A stretch of DNA of 15,198 nucleotides from Sulfitobacter sp. (GCA_024636405.1 JAGXHC010000023.1:1-15198); one strand, 5' to 3'; shown: positions 1 through 7,726, counted from the first letter of the stretch. Made by a program: numbers and translations. The notes: generated by a model not told the origin, from the letters alone.

Positions 1-958
1 GGACAGGGTCTGGCGCCGCAGCGTCAAGGTCGGCTTCAAGTGATGCGGTGGCAGTTTCCTGAGGCGCGCGCGCCACGTTGTCGGTGGCGGTTGTGTCGGT
101 TGAGGGAGCAGTCGCCGCTGGGTCGCTTTTCGCGGTCTGGTCATCGGCCAGATCCAGCGCTTTATCGGCGGATGGTTGCGCTTGTCGGGCGGTGGACGAT
201 TCTGCGCCAGTCCTCTGAGGATCAGACGCGGTGGGGGCTTCATTTACAATCTGATTCTTATCGGTCTGGGACTGGTCGTTGGCCGGGTCAGCAACGCTTG
301 CATCCGGTTGTCCTGCCTCCTCGGGGGAGGCGGTTTCTGGGATCTGCGCCTGCGCCACGACAATTGGGGCGAGCGGGGTCAGAATGATCTCATCGTCTGA
401 CGCCAATGTGGCACCTTCGCCCTGCTCAACCAGAGACAGAACATGCCCCAGCCCGTCCGGCACCAGCATGGCGATGGTTGCGAATTTGCCGACCGCATCC
501 GCCGTGGTGGTCGCAACGGCGACGCCGTCCATCAAAATCTCGATCTGCGCTCCGGGGGTGGCGCGGCCTGCGATTACGGTCATCCCATCCGGTTCACGGC
601 GGACTTCGTCAAAGCGCGGCGGTGTGGGTGCGGCGGCAATTTGCGGCTCTGGCGCGGGGTCGGTATCTGCCGGTGCAGGCGTCTGCGCGGTCGGTTGTTC
701 GGCGGGCGCGGATTGTTTGGCAGGGGCCTCGGGCGCCTCCGGTGCGGGTTCCGTGGGACGCGCCGCAGTGCTTTCTACCTGGTTGATCGGACCTTCTTGC
801 GGCTGAAGTACGGCCATGGGTTCGCTTTGCGCGGGGCCTTTGGGGGCTGTGGCGCGCTGGTTGCCGATCCAAGCGCCGAGTGCCAGCACGACGGCGGCCA
901 GAAGTCCGGCACCGATACCGCTGGCATAGCCGCCCAGCCCTGCTGTCTTCCTGGTCAT
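1..958 (-). CDS. LysM/Ig-like domain envelope protein (partial; C-terminus lies off the window)
   Basis: The frame is open from an ATG at 958 to the window edge, about 319 residues with no stop. Residues 12-31 form one hydrophobic N-terminal segment (signal anchor), followed by a long Ala/Pro/Glu-rich linker. Residues about 113-195 look like a compact Ig-like domain (PRFDEVRREPDG, then AGRATPGAQIEILMDG). A second low-complexity acidic linker rich in Ala, Asp, Thr and Gln continues to the edge. This layout matches a common Rhodobacteraceae family whose C-terminus carries a LysM peptidoglycan-binding domain; that domain would lie beyond the window and is not seen, so the family name is inference. 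The protein is probably inner-membrane anchored with a periplasmic body. It is divergent from the LOG-family gene, and a good sigma70-like promoter lies just upstream. The linkers have few hydrophobic residues and are probably disordered. Confidence 0.8.
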   Translation of the reverse strand, partial: MTRKTAGLGGYASGIGAGLLAAVVLALGAWIGNQRATAPKGPAQSEPMAVLQPQEGPINQVESTAARPTEPAPEAPEAPAKQSAPAEQPTAQTPAPADTDPAPEPQIAAAPTPPRFDEVRREPDGMTVIAGRATPGAQIEILMDGVAVATTTADAVGKFATIAMLVPDGLGHVLSLVEQGEGATLASDDEIILTPLAPIVVAQAQIPETASPEEAGQPDASVADPANDQSQTDKNQIVNEAPTASDPQRTGAESSTARQAQPSADKALDLADDQTAKSDPAATAPSTDTTATDNVARAPQETATASLEADLDAAAPDPV

Positions 959-985
959 TTCTGTTGCGTCCCCCACTGTTGAGCC

Positions 986-1014
986 TTTCTAGCAAGCGCG
1001 GTAACAGGGGTCAA
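986..1014 (-). promoter_or_regulatory. sigma70-like promoter for the LysM/Ig-like gene
   Basis: On the minus strand, TTGACC (1014-1009) is separated by exactly 17 nt from TAGAAA (991-986). These match 5 of 6 and 4 of 6 consensus positions. The -10 lies about 28 nt upstream of the ATG at 958, leaving room for a short leader with a G-rich segment. Called by eye; no transcript data. Confidence 0.55.
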
Positions 1015-1062
1015 AACACCCGTTGTCACAAATTGAAAATTCCCCAAGCAGGAGTGCACGAA

Positions 1063-1614
1063 ATGATCCCGAAATCCGTCTGTGTCTATTGTGGTTCACG
1101 CCCCGGCGATGATCCGGCATTTGCAGCGGACGCCGAGACCTTGGGCACCGGTCTTGCGCAGGCTGGACTTCGCTTGGTCTATGGTGCGGGGGACGTGGGG
1201 CTGATGGGCATTGTCGCGCGGGCGGCGCAAAAGGCGGGTGGCCAGACCTTTGGCGTGATCCCGCAGCATCTGGTTTCATGGGAGGTCGGCAAGACCGATC
1301 TGACGCGGTTTGTGGTCACGGAAACCATGCACGAGCGCAAGAAGGTGATGTTCATGAACTGCGATGCCGTGGTGGTGCTGCCCGGAGGCGCGGGATCGCT
1401 GGATGAGCTGTTCGAGGTGCTGACATGGCGCCAGCTTGGCCTGCATGAAAAGCCAATTTTTCTTTTGAATACAAATGGTTTCTGGACACCTCTCATGCAA
1501 CTTCTAAAGCATGTGATCGCGCGTGGCTTTGCCGAGGAAACCTTGCTTGACTATATTGCGGATGTGCCGGACGCCAATGCCGCCCTGACCGATTTGCGCC
1601 GGTTCCTGTCCTGA
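1063..1614 (+). CDS. LOG/TIGR00730 family Rossmann-fold protein (nucleoside 5'-monophosphate phosphoribohydrolase-like)
   Basis: The product is 183 residues, usual for the family. It opens with KSVCVYCGSRPGDDP, has a Rossmann segment LRLVYGAGDVGLMGIVA, and carries the hallmark PGGAGSLDELFEVLTWRQLG near residue 110, equivalent to the PGGxGTxxE nucleotide-binding and catalytic motif. LOG proteins cleave the base from nucleoside monophosphates (cytokinin nucleotides in plants and some bacteria); the bacterial substrate is often unknown and was historically misannotated as lysine decarboxylase. The ATG at 1063 is chosen over upstream in-frame starts because AGGAG sits at 1050-1054, eight bases before it, and the family N-terminus begins there. 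It is likely cytosolic. The gene is divergent from the LysM-type gene, and its last 64 nt overlap the 3' end of the opposite-strand rarD gene. Confidence 0.93.
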   Translation: MIPKSVCVYCGSRPGDDPAFAADAETLGTGLAQAGLRLVYGAGDVGLMGIVARAAQKAGGQTFGVIPQHLVSWEVGKTDLTRFVVTETMHERKKVMFMNCDAVVVLPGGAGSLDELFEVLTWRQLGLHEKPIFLLNTNGFWTPLMQLLKHVIARGFAEETLLDYIADVPDANAALTDLRRFLS

Positions 1615-2471
1615 CGCAGGGTGGTAACGGAATAGATCGCAAGCGCAGTCCAGATCATTGCAAAAGCCATCAGATGCCAGCGTGTAAACGGTTCGGCAAA
1701 TACCAAAACGGCACAGCAGAATTGCAGGGTGGGGTTAAGATAGCTCAGCAGCCCGATGCTGGTCATGCTCAGGCGGCGCGCGGCGTAACTGAACAAAATC
1801 AGCGGCACCGCAGTGAGCGGACCCGCGAAAACAAGCAACGCAGTATCGTGCAGATCGACGCCAAAATGCGCGGTGCCGTTGTGATAGGATTGCCACAGCA
1901 CGAAACCCGCAATCGGCGACAACAAAAGGACTTCGACCGTGACTGATACCACAGGGCCGACATCAAGCTGCTTTTTGATCAACCCATAGAGGCTAAAGGT
2001 TGTTGCAAGCGACAACGCGATCCAAGGCACCGCGCCCAGCCCCCAGGTCAAGGTCGCCACGCCGAGCACCACAAGGGCAACCGCCAGAAACTGCGCGCGA
2101 CTCAATGTCTCTGAAAACGCAAACCGTCCGATCACGACGGCAATCAGCGGATAGATGTAAAACCCAAGCGCGCTTTCGGTTGCACGGCCAATCTGGATCG
2201 ACCAGATGAAGACAAACCAGTTTGTCGCGATAATCAGTGATGACAGGGCAAGCGTTAGAATTGCGCGGCGCGATGCAAACGCAAGCAGCACGGCGCGCGG
2301 TCGCCCTTGTACCGCAAGGATGCCCACGAACAGCGCCAGCGACCATATCAGACGGTGCGACAACACTTCGGCCGGGGGCACATGCGCCAGTTGTTTGTAG
2401 ATCAGCGGCGACAGGCCCCAGATGCTGGCAGCACCGATCATGGCGACCAATGCGCGTGTACTTTCGGTCAT
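1551..2471 (-). CDS. rarD: EamA-family transporter, RarD type
   Basis: The 306-residue product is predicted to have about ten membrane segments in two EamA repeats. The N-terminal MIGAASIWGLSPLIYKQL and the HRLIWSLALF segment are typical of RarD (E. coli RarD is about the same length). The second repeat includes GLLSYLNPTLQFCCAVLVF, another RarD feature. RarD was named for chloramphenicol sensitivity, but its substrate is not firmly known; it belongs to the drug/metabolite transporter superfamily in the inner membrane. The start at 2471 is supported by the family N-terminus, with a modest GGGGA upstream. The tail after the last helix is basic and ends inside the convergent LOG gene. It follows the host-attachment gene on the same strand by 67 nt, so it could be co-transcribed with it. 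Confidence 0.88.
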   Translation of the reverse strand: MTESTRALVAMIGAASIWGLSPLIYKQLAHVPPAEVLSHRLIWSLALFVGILAVQGRPRAVLLAFASRRAILTLALSSLIIATNWFVFIWSIQIGRATESALGFYIYPLIAVVIGRFAFSETLSRAQFLAVALVVLGVATLTWGLGAVPWIALSLATTFSLYGLIKKQLDVGPVVSVTVEVLLLSPIAGFVLWQSYHNGTAHFGVDLHDTALLVFAGPLTAVPLILFSYAARRLSMTSIGLLSYLNPTLQFCCAVLVFAEPFTRWHLMAFAMIWTALAIYSVTTLRQDRNRRKSVRAALASGTSAI

Positions 2472-2511
2472 GCAAATCCCCGGCCGCGCTGCGCCACTTT
2501 TGTAAGTGATA

Positions 2512-2526
2512 GCCGCGACGCGCGGC
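2512..2526 (-). other. Short GC-rich hairpin between host-attachment gene and rarD
   Basis: GCCGCG and CGCGGC form a perfect 6-bp stem around a 3-nt loop, 12 nt beyond the host-attachment stop. No U-run follows on the minus strand, so it is not a convincing intrinsic terminator. It could be an attenuating or mRNA-stabilising hairpin, or chance in GC-rich DNA. Confidence 0.3.
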
Positions 2527-2538
2527 AGGGGAAATGGG

Positions 2539-2994
2539 TCAGGCGGTGGCCAGATCGTCTTTGACGATTTTCTCGATCTCAGGGATGGGGTGGTTGGTCA
2601 GGGTTTTGGGTATTTCGCCGACAACCTTGTCCGCGACCTCCTTGTGCAGATTGTCGCGAAGTTCACCAAGTGTGTGTGGCGGCGCGACCAGCACAATCTT
2701 GTCGAACCGGCCCTTGTGCGCCAATTTGTACAGAATGTCGGCCAGTTCGTGCGCAAACCGGTCCTTGCTCAGTTGGTGCCAGTCGGTGTCATCCACAGCT
2801 GAGCGGTGAACCGATGGGCCATCGTTGAACCGCCCGCGCCGGTTCGCCGCCTGTTCGCGGTTGGGTGGGTTTTCCTGTTCTTCCTTGCGCAGAACCTCAA
2901 GGAACGGATCTTCGCCATCGGTCTGGTTTTCTAAAAACAGGGCCTTTTCGCCGTCGGCAATCAAGACCCATGTGCCATTGCTGATACGGGTCAT
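2539..2994 (-). CDS. Host attachment family protein (baeRF family-like)
   Basis: The 151-residue soluble protein begins MTRISNGTWVLIADGEKALFL and has a charged middle section (PPNREQAANRRGRFNDGP). Its C-terminal half reads FAHELADILYKLAHKGRFDKIVLVAPPHTLGELR, the typical core of proteins annotated as host attachment protein. That family is placed among bacterial homologues of archaeo-eukaryotic release factor domains (baeRF family 12, from memory). The name comes from Rhizobiaceae, where members were linked to plant attachment; the biochemical function is unknown. Length is normal. Its ATG overlaps the stop of the upstream 69-residue gene as ATGA, so the two are translationally coupled and share a promoter. 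There is no signal peptide or membrane segment. The family name is secure; a role in attachment is not. Confidence 0.87.
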   Translation of the reverse strand: MTRISNGTWVLIADGEKALFLENQTDGEDPFLEVLRKEEQENPPNREQAANRRGRFNDGPSVHRSAVDDTDWHQLSKDRFAHELADILYKLAHKGRFDKIVLVAPPHTLGELRDNLHKEVADKVVGEIPKTLTNHPIPEIEKIVKDDLATA

Positions 2995-3200
2995 TCGGAT
3001 TCTCCGTGATTGCGCTTGTCTTCGCCTGTGACGCGCGTGGTCCCGGCAGGGCGCTCCTGCGCACGTTTCAATTCGTCTCGGGTGGCAACATCGCGTTGCA
3101 GGTCCCCGTCTGTGCGGCCCTGCTGGCTGACGCTGCCCTTCGCGCCCGGCACCTTGTCGGTGTCCCGGCTGCCGTCGTTGGATCTGTGTCGCTCGGCCAT
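2991..3200 (-). CDS. Small hydrophilic protein of unknown function (69 aa)
   Basis: I do not recognise this family. The 69 residues are almost all polar or charged (about 20 Arg/Lys, many Asp, Glu, Gly, Gln), with no Cys, no membrane segment and no hydrophobic core, so the protein is probably disordered, as many stress-induced hydrophilins are. The gene is well supported: a strong AAGGAGG lies at 3206-3212, seven to eight bases before the ATG, and the stop overlaps the start of the host-attachment gene (ATGA). A GGAAC-N17-GGTT sequence at 3236-3261 is a candidate stress sigma factor promoter, and sodB's terminator ends just upstream of it. The stress role is inferred from composition and promoter only. 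Confidence 0.8.
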   Translation of the reverse strand: MAERHRSNDGSRDTDKVPGAKGSVSQQGRTDGDLQRDVATRDELKRAQERPAGTTRVTGEDKRNHGESE

Positions 3201-3235
3201 GGTGTCCTCCTTTTGGCTGTCGGCTTCACTTTAAC

Positions 3236-3261
3236 AACCCGCCGCAGAGCGATGCTGTTCC
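3236..3261 (-). promoter_or_regulatory. Candidate EcfG-type (general stress ECF sigma) promoter for the 69-aa/host-attachment operon
   Basis: On the minus strand GGAAC (3261-3257) is followed after 17 nt by GGTT (3239-3236), then TGTTAAAG. The EcfG consensus is GGAAC-N16/17-CGTT, so this has one mismatch in the -10. The -10 lies 35 nt before the start at 3200, leaving a short leader that contains the AAGGAGG ribosome site. It abuts the U-run of the sodB terminator. Two perfect matches elsewhere in the window strengthen the call. Confidence 0.5.
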
Positions 3262-3264
3262 AAC

Positions 3265-3297
3265 AAAAACGCCCCGCCAGCGGGTGCTTGCGGGGCG
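3265..3297 (-). terminator. Intrinsic terminator of sodB
   Basis: The minus-strand RNA has a perfect 8-bp stem CGCCCCGC / GCGGGGCG (3297-3290 with 3277-3270) around a 12-nt loop, followed directly by UUUUUGUU (3269-3262). It lies 58 nt beyond the sodB stop, in the correct orientation, and separates sodB from the next promoter. Confidence 0.88.
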
Positions 3298-3355
3298 ATT
3301 GCTGCGCGAAAGCCAGCCGATCCGCAGACCGGCGCGGCGATCGTCAGACGGGATA

Positions 3356-3955
3356 TTACATGCGCGAGGCGACGTTTTCCCAGTTTACAAGTTTGTCGAG
3401 GAAGTTCGTCAGGTAATCCGGGCGCGCATTACGGAAATCGATATAGTAGGAATGTTCCCACACGTCGCAGCCAAGCAGCGCTGTCTGGCCAAAGCAGACC
3501 GGGTTCACACCGTTTTCGGTCTTGGTCACTTTCAGGCCACCATCGGTGCCCTTGATCAGCCATGCCCAGCCGGATCCGAACTGACCGGCGCCTGCGGCTT
3601 TGAATTCGTCCTTGAACTTGTCGACGGAACCAAAGCTGTCGGTGATCGCTTTTTCCAGTTCTCCGGGCATCTTGGTATCGTTCGGGCCCATCATCTCCCA
3701 GAACTGGTTGTGGTTCCAAAGCTGGCTGATGTTGTTGAAGATGCCGTTTTGCGCCACGGCCTTTGGGTCATAGGTGCCCTTGATGATCTCTTCGAGAGAT
3801 TTGCCTTCCCACTCGGTGCCTTCAATCGCCTTGTTGCCGTTGGTGACATAAGCGTTGTGGTGCTTGTCGTGATGGTACTCCAGCGTCTCCTTGGACATCC
3901 CCTTGGATGCAAGTGCGTCATGGGCGTACGGAAGATCGGGAAGTTGAAAAGCCAT
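3356..3955 (-). CDS. sodB: Superoxide dismutase, Fe type
   Basis: The 199-residue cytosolic enzyme converts superoxide to O2 and H2O2. Metal ligands are visible as H28 (LEYHHDKHH), H82 (QLWNH), D164 and H168 (CDVWEHSYYIDF). Q78 in FNNISQLWNH is the second-sphere glutamine position of Fe-type enzymes, and GQFGSGWAWLI is the usual core; length is normal. The start at 3955 is chosen over an in-frame upstream start because the family N-terminus is AFQLPDLPYAHDAL and AAGGAGG at 3964-3970 lies eight bases before it. A GGAAC-N16-CGTT sequence upstream is a candidate stress sigma promoter, and a strong terminator follows. It sits just downstream of soxG but appears to be its own transcription unit. 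Cambialistic metal use cannot be excluded. Confidence 0.96.
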   Translation of the reverse strand: MAFQLPDLPYAHDALASKGMSKETLEYHHDKHHNAYVTNGNKAIEGTEWEGKSLEEIIKGTYDPKAVAQNGIFNNISQLWNHNQFWEMMGPNDTKMPGELEKAITDSFGSVDKFKDEFKAAGAGQFGSGWAWLIKGTDGGLKVTKTENGVNPVCFGQTALLGCDVWEHSYYIDFRNARPDYLTNFLDKLVNWENVASRM

Positions 3956-4025
3956 CGGGTGGGCCTCCTTTATTGGAATTTCTCTGAGGGCCACATGATG
4001 CTTTGTGCGCCCATACGTCAAGATC

Positions 4026-4050
4026 AACGCCCCGGATAGACGCCGGTTCC
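4026..4050 (-). promoter_or_regulatory. Candidate EcfG-type promoter for sodB
   Basis: On the minus strand GGAAC (4050-4046) is separated by 16 nt from CGTT (4029-4026), a perfect match to GGAAC-N16/17-CGTT. The -10 lies 71 nt before the sodB ATG, giving a leader of about 65 nt. A 7-bp inverted repeat (4030-4036 with 4048-4054) overlaps the -35 and spacer and may be an operator or chance. A TTGACG at 4021-4016 lacks a good -10 partner. Confidence 0.6.
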
Positions 4051-4115
4051 GGGGTTAATGCGCCCAAGACCGCAAAAACGGCGCGAACCCGCGGACTGGG
4101 CAGCAGGATATTCCG

Positions 4116-4685
4116 TCAGAAATGGCCGACTTCGGAGCCGGGCTGCGCCGCGACTTTCAGCAGGTCGAACATATACCGTGCCACCGAGCGAAAACAGACA
4201 ATCTGGAACGTGTCGGCATCGCGCATCCAGAAGGCCGCAGGCACCTGCGCCATGCGGGTGCGGCGGAACATGCCGGGCGTGAATACGTCGGGTGACAGAT
4301 CAACAGGTGCCAGTTTTGCCATGACCTCGCGGGCATGAGGGCCACTGACCTGAAAAACCGCGCGCGCATCCGAGACATTGACCGCCAGCGCATGCATATT
4401 TGCAGTTGCCTCAAGCAGATTGGTCAGGCGCAGCGGCACCTCGTCATAGCGGCACAGGATCAGCAGTTCGTCGGGCGACATCCAGGCAATACCACCTTCG
4501 CCATCCGTGTTGATCGTGCGCGGATCGGGCACGTTCGCCCCGCCTGCCGCGACGGCCGCCTTTTTGAGGGCGTTGACCGACAGATCGCCGCGCAGGATAA
4601 TCATGCCAAGTGGTCCGATTTCGCTGATCGTCGCGATGCCGCTGCTATCGCTGGCGTGCATGAGTGCTGTTACCGGCTCAGACAT
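4116..4685 (-). CDS. soxG: Sarcosine oxidase gamma subunit
   Basis: The 189-residue product fits the family length (about 180-200). Diagnostic stretches are ISEIGPLGMIILRGDLS near the N-terminus, IAWMSPDELLILC in the middle, and VSDARAVFQVSGPHAREVMAKLAPVDLSP, which resembles the gamma subunit's aminomethyltransferase-like fold. It is a subunit of cytosolic heterotetrameric sarcosine oxidase; gamma has no cofactor of its own and is thought to stabilise the complex and folate side. The start at 4685 lies within the end of soxA, giving an 8-nt overlap that implies translational coupling. Upstream in-frame starts would reach far into soxA. It is the last gene of the sox locus; no U-rich terminator follows. 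Confidence 0.93.
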   Translation of the reverse strand: MSEPVTALMHASDSSGIATISEIGPLGMIILRGDLSVNALKKAAVAAGGANVPDPRTINTDGEGGIAWMSPDELLILCRYDEVPLRLTNLLEATANMHALAVNVSDARAVFQVSGPHAREVMAKLAPVDLSPDVFTPGMFRRTRMAQVPAAFWMRDADTFQIVCFRSVARYMFDLLKVAAQPGSEVGHF

Positions 4686-7600
4686 TTTGCTTCTCCCCGT
4701 CGCGGTCATAAAAGACGGGATCGACGATCTTCGCCTCGTAGGTTTTGCCATCGGTGCCGGGAAAGCTCAGGGTTTCGCCCATGCGGTCGGGCCCGTTCAG
4801 GACCAGCCCCATCGCAATGCCCCGCTCCAGCGTCGGTGAGTGGTAGCTGGAGGTGACACGCCCGATCATGTTGCGCTGGCCGTTATCATTTTCCCCCTCA
4901 CCCACCGCATAGGCGCCGTCCGGCAGCGTCGATCCGTCCAGAGTTTCCAGCCCGACCAGCTTCCAGCGCGCCGGGTCCGTCATATGGGATCTCTCCTGCG
5001 CGCGCTTGCCCAGATAGTCGTCCTTTTTCTTTGAGATCGCCCAGCCCAGCCCCAGATCCTGCGGAATGATGGTGCCGTCAGTTTCGTCGCCGATCATGAT
5101 AAAGCCCTTTTCCGCGCGCAGGATATGCAGGCATTCGGTGCCATAAGGCATCACGCCCAGATCATTGCCCGCCACAATCAGAGCGTCCCAGAAGGCCTGG
5201 CCATGGCTAGCGTCAATTGCGATTTCATAGCTCAGTTCGCCCGAGAATGAGATGCGGTAGACCCTGACCTTGAAACCCCCAAGTTCACCATCCGCCCATT
5301 CCATGAACCCAAGCGCATCCTTGCCCAAATGCATGCCGCCGAGTTTTTCCAGACATCGGCGCGCGTTCGGACCCACAACGGCGACCTGCGCGAATTGTTC
5401 GGTGATATTGGCGACGTAGACCTGCCAGTCCCACCACTCGGTTTGGAGCCATTCTTCCATATGGGCGTGAATGCGCTCTGCGCCGCCGGTGGTGGTGTGG
5501 CACAGGAATGTATCGTCATCAATGCGCGCCACCACACCGTCGTCGATCAGAAAACCGTTCTCCGAACACATCAGGCCATAGCGGCATTTGCCCGGTTTCA
5601 GGCTGGACATCATGTTGGTGTAAAGCATGTCAAGGAAGCGGCCCGCGTCCGGCCCCTTGACGATGATCTTGCCCAGTGTGGAGGCGTCCAGCAGGCCAAG
5701 GTTTGCACGGGTGTTCGTCACCTCTCGCATGACCGCATCATGGGTCGCCTCGCCTGCGCGCAAATAGGCATAGGGGCGCCGCCACTGGCCCACCGGTTCC
5801 CACTGAGCGCCATTGGCGGCATGCCAGTCGTGCATCGGCGTGCGGCGCAGAGGCTGGAACACTTCGCCGCGCGCCTCACCACCGATCGCGCCCATGGAGA
5901 TCGGGTGGTAGGGCGGGCGGAAAGTGGTGGTGCCCACGGTCGGTATTTCCGCATCCAGCGCCCCTGCAAGTGTCGCCAGCCCGTTGATATTGCTCAGCTT
6001 GCCCTGATCCGTGGCCATGCCCAGCGTGGTATAACGTTTGGCATGCTCAACTGAGACGAAACCCTCCTGAGCGGCCAGTCGCACGTCGGATACCTTTACG
6101 TCGTTCTGATAGTCCAGAAATGTCTTTGCGCGCAGCTTGTGGCCCGCGCCCTGCGGCATCATCCAGACCGGTGCCATTGGAGTGTCAGGGCGGCGTTCCG
6201 CGTGTGGCGCGCTTGCCTCCTTGGGCAGTTTGAAACCAAGGCTGACCACCACGCCATCCGCCGCAGCATGGGCATCGTGCAGCACATCATCCAGCGCGAA
6301 CAGCCCCGATGCGGCCCCGGCGGGCGTGACAAATCCCAACCCGTCAGCACCGGTTGGCGGCCGGTTCACATCAGGGCTGAAACAGGCATGCCCGGTATCC
6401 CAGCGCAACTTGCCGCCGCAATGGGACCACAGATGCACCACAGGCGACCAGCCGCCAGACATCGCGACCGCATCGCAGGCGATTTCCTCAAGCACAGCGC
6501 CTTCTCCGGCCTGCGAGCAGATTTCGACGCCGGTCACGCGTTTCGTGCCTTTCACCGATGCTACGGCGTGGCCCATCAGCACGCGGATGCCTAACGCCTT
6601 TGCCTGTGTCATCAGCTCGCTGTCCTGCGGCAGGACGCGGGCATCGATCACGGCCGGCACGTCCAGCCCGGCATGTTTGAGCGCGATCGCGGTCAGGTAG
6701 GCATTGTCATTGTTGGTGACGACCACGGTGCGGTCGCCCGCAGAAACCCCGAAGTTCACCACATAGTCGCGCAGGGCGGCGGCCAGCATCACGCCGGGAA
6801 CATCATTACCCGCGAAGGACAGCGGTCGTTCAATCGCACCGGTCGCGGTGATCACATGGCCTGCGCGGATGCGCCACAGCCGGTGCCGCGGGCCGGGCAC
6901 GTGCGGTGCGTGATCGGTCAGTCGCTCATAGGCAAGGACATAACCGTGATCATAAACCCCTGCCCCCATAGTGCGGGTGCGAATCTGAACGTTTTCCATT
7001 GTTTCCAGTTCGGCAACAATGCTGGTCACAAAGTCACCCGCGGTGTCACCGTCGATGGTGCCACCGTCGACGGGTGCACGCCCGCCCCAATGGGCCGTTT
7101 GTTCAATCAGCAGGACGCGCGCACCGCTGCGCCCTGCCGTGCGCGCGGCCTCAAGTCCTGCCACCCCGCCACCAATGACCAGGACATCGCAGAACGCGTG
7201 GAAATGTTCGTAAGTGTCCGCGTCACGTGATTTGGGTGCTTTGCCAAGTCCCGCCGAGTGGCGGATGAAAGGCTCATACACATGTTTCCAAAAACTGCGC
7301 GGGTACATGAACATCTTATAGTAGAAACCGGCAGGCAGAAAGCGGCTGAGGTGTTTGTTGATCGCGCCGATGTCGAATTCAAGGCTGGGCCAGTGGTTCT
7401 GGCTTGCCGCCTCAAGCCCGTCGAAAAGTTCGGTCGTGGTGACGCGCTGGTTCGGCTCGAATGTGCCTTCGGCGCCCATGTTCACCAGCCCGTTCGGTTC
7501 TTCCGGGCCCGCAGCAACAATGCCGCGCGGACGGTGGTATTTGAACGAGCGTCCAACCAGCATCTGGTCATTCGCCAGCAATGCAGAGGCCAGAGTGTCG

Positions 7601-7695
7601 CCCTGATAGCCGCGCAGGTTCTTGCCGTTGAATGTGAAATTCATCGGCTTGGATTTGTTCAGCAGGCGGCCGCCTGTGGCCAGTCGAGTGCTCAT
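4678..7695 (-). CDS. soxA: Sarcosine oxidase alpha subunit
   Basis: At 1005 residues this is full length. Domains in order: a ferredoxin-like N-terminal domain (about 18-100, GYQGDTLASALLANDQMLVG), a pyridine nucleotide-disulfide oxidoreductase domain with dinucleotide-binding VIGGGVAGLEAA (173-184) and TATGAIERP (283-291), then a folate-binding aminomethyltransferase (GCV_T) domain from about 615 and its C-terminal barrel (about 900-995). The first Cys is residue 169, so the ferredoxin-like domain cannot carry an iron-sulfur cluster, as known for this enzyme. With beta, gamma and delta it oxidises sarcosine to glycine and passes the methyl carbon to tetrahydrofolate, producing 5,10-methylene-THF and H2O2. 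It starts 78 nt after soxD, an unusually loose spacing, with a dispersed-type repeat in the gap. It overlaps soxG by 8 nt. Confidence 0.97.
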   Translation of the reverse strand: MSTRLATGGRLLNKSKPMNFTFNGKNLRGYQGDTLASALLANDQMLVGRSFKYHRPRGIVAAGPEEPNGLVNMGAEGTFEPNQRVTTTELFDGLEAASQNHWPSLEFDIGAINKHLSRFLPAGFYYKMFMYPRSFWKHVYEPFIRHSAGLGKAPKSRDADTYEHFHAFCDVLVIGGGVAGLEAARTAGRSGARVLLIEQTAHWGGRAPVDGGTIDGDTAGDFVTSIVAELETMENVQIRTRTMGAGVYDHGYVLAYERLTDHAPHVPGPRHRLWRIRAGHVITATGAIERPLSFAGNDVPGVMLAAALRDYVVNFGVSAGDRTVVVTNNDNAYLTAIALKHAGLDVPAVIDARVLPQDSELMTQAKALGIRVLMGHAVASVKGTKRVTGVEICSQAGEGAVLEEIACDAVAMSGGWSPVVHLWSHCGGKLRWDTGHACFSPDVNRPPTGADGLGFVTPAGAASGLFALDDVLHDAHAAADGVVVSLGFKLPKEASAPHAERRPDTPMAPVWMMPQGAGHKLRAKTFLDYQNDVKVSDVRLAAQEGFVSVEHAKRYTTLGMATDQGKLSNINGLATLAGALDAEIPTVGTTTFRPPYHPISMGAIGGEARGEVFQPLRRTPMHDWHAANGAQWEPVGQWRRPYAYLRAGEATHDAVMREVTNTRANLGLLDASTLGKIIVKGPDAGRFLDMLYTNMMSSLKPGKCRYGLMCSENGFLIDDGVVARIDDDTFLCHTTTGGAERIHAHMEEWLQTEWWDWQVYVANITEQFAQVAVVGPNARRCLEKLGGMHLGKDALGFMEWADGELGGFKVRVYRISFSGELSYEIAIDASHGQAFWDALIVAGNDLGVMPYGTECLHILRAEKGFIMIGDETDGTIIPQDLGLGWAISKKKDDYLGKRAQERSHMTDPARWKLVGLETLDGSTLPDGAYAVGEGENDNGQRNMIGRVTSSYHSPTLERGIAMGLVLNGPDRMGETLSFPGTDGKTYEAKIVDPVFYDRDGEKQNV

Positions 7696-7726
7696 GGTGT
7701 CAAACCTTGCATCTGGTGGAGACGTC

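Noticed and set aside
279..995. Several open frames of 120-180 residues on both strands within the first kilobase (for example plus 279-806, plus 443-982, minus 609-995)
   Set aside because: They are shadows of the real minus-strand frame from 958 to the edge, whose product has a membrane anchor, Pro/Ala linkers and an Ig-like domain; the shadow products are Arg/Gly/Ser-rich low-complexity strings typical of antisense GC-rich DNA.
3993..4021. TTGACG-N17-TCATGT as a sigma70 promoter for sodB
   Set aside because: The -10 matches only about 2 of 6 positions. It is kept as a weak alternative to the GGAAC-N16-CGTT promoter, not as a feature.
3984..4027. Longer SodB with 24 extra N-terminal residues starting at 4027
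   Set aside because: The extension is not typical of the family, and a near-perfect AAGGAGG marks the start at 3955.
4030..4054. Hairpin as an intrinsic terminator of soxG
   Set aside because: The 7-bp GC stem is followed by CGTTGATC rather than a U-run on the minus strand.
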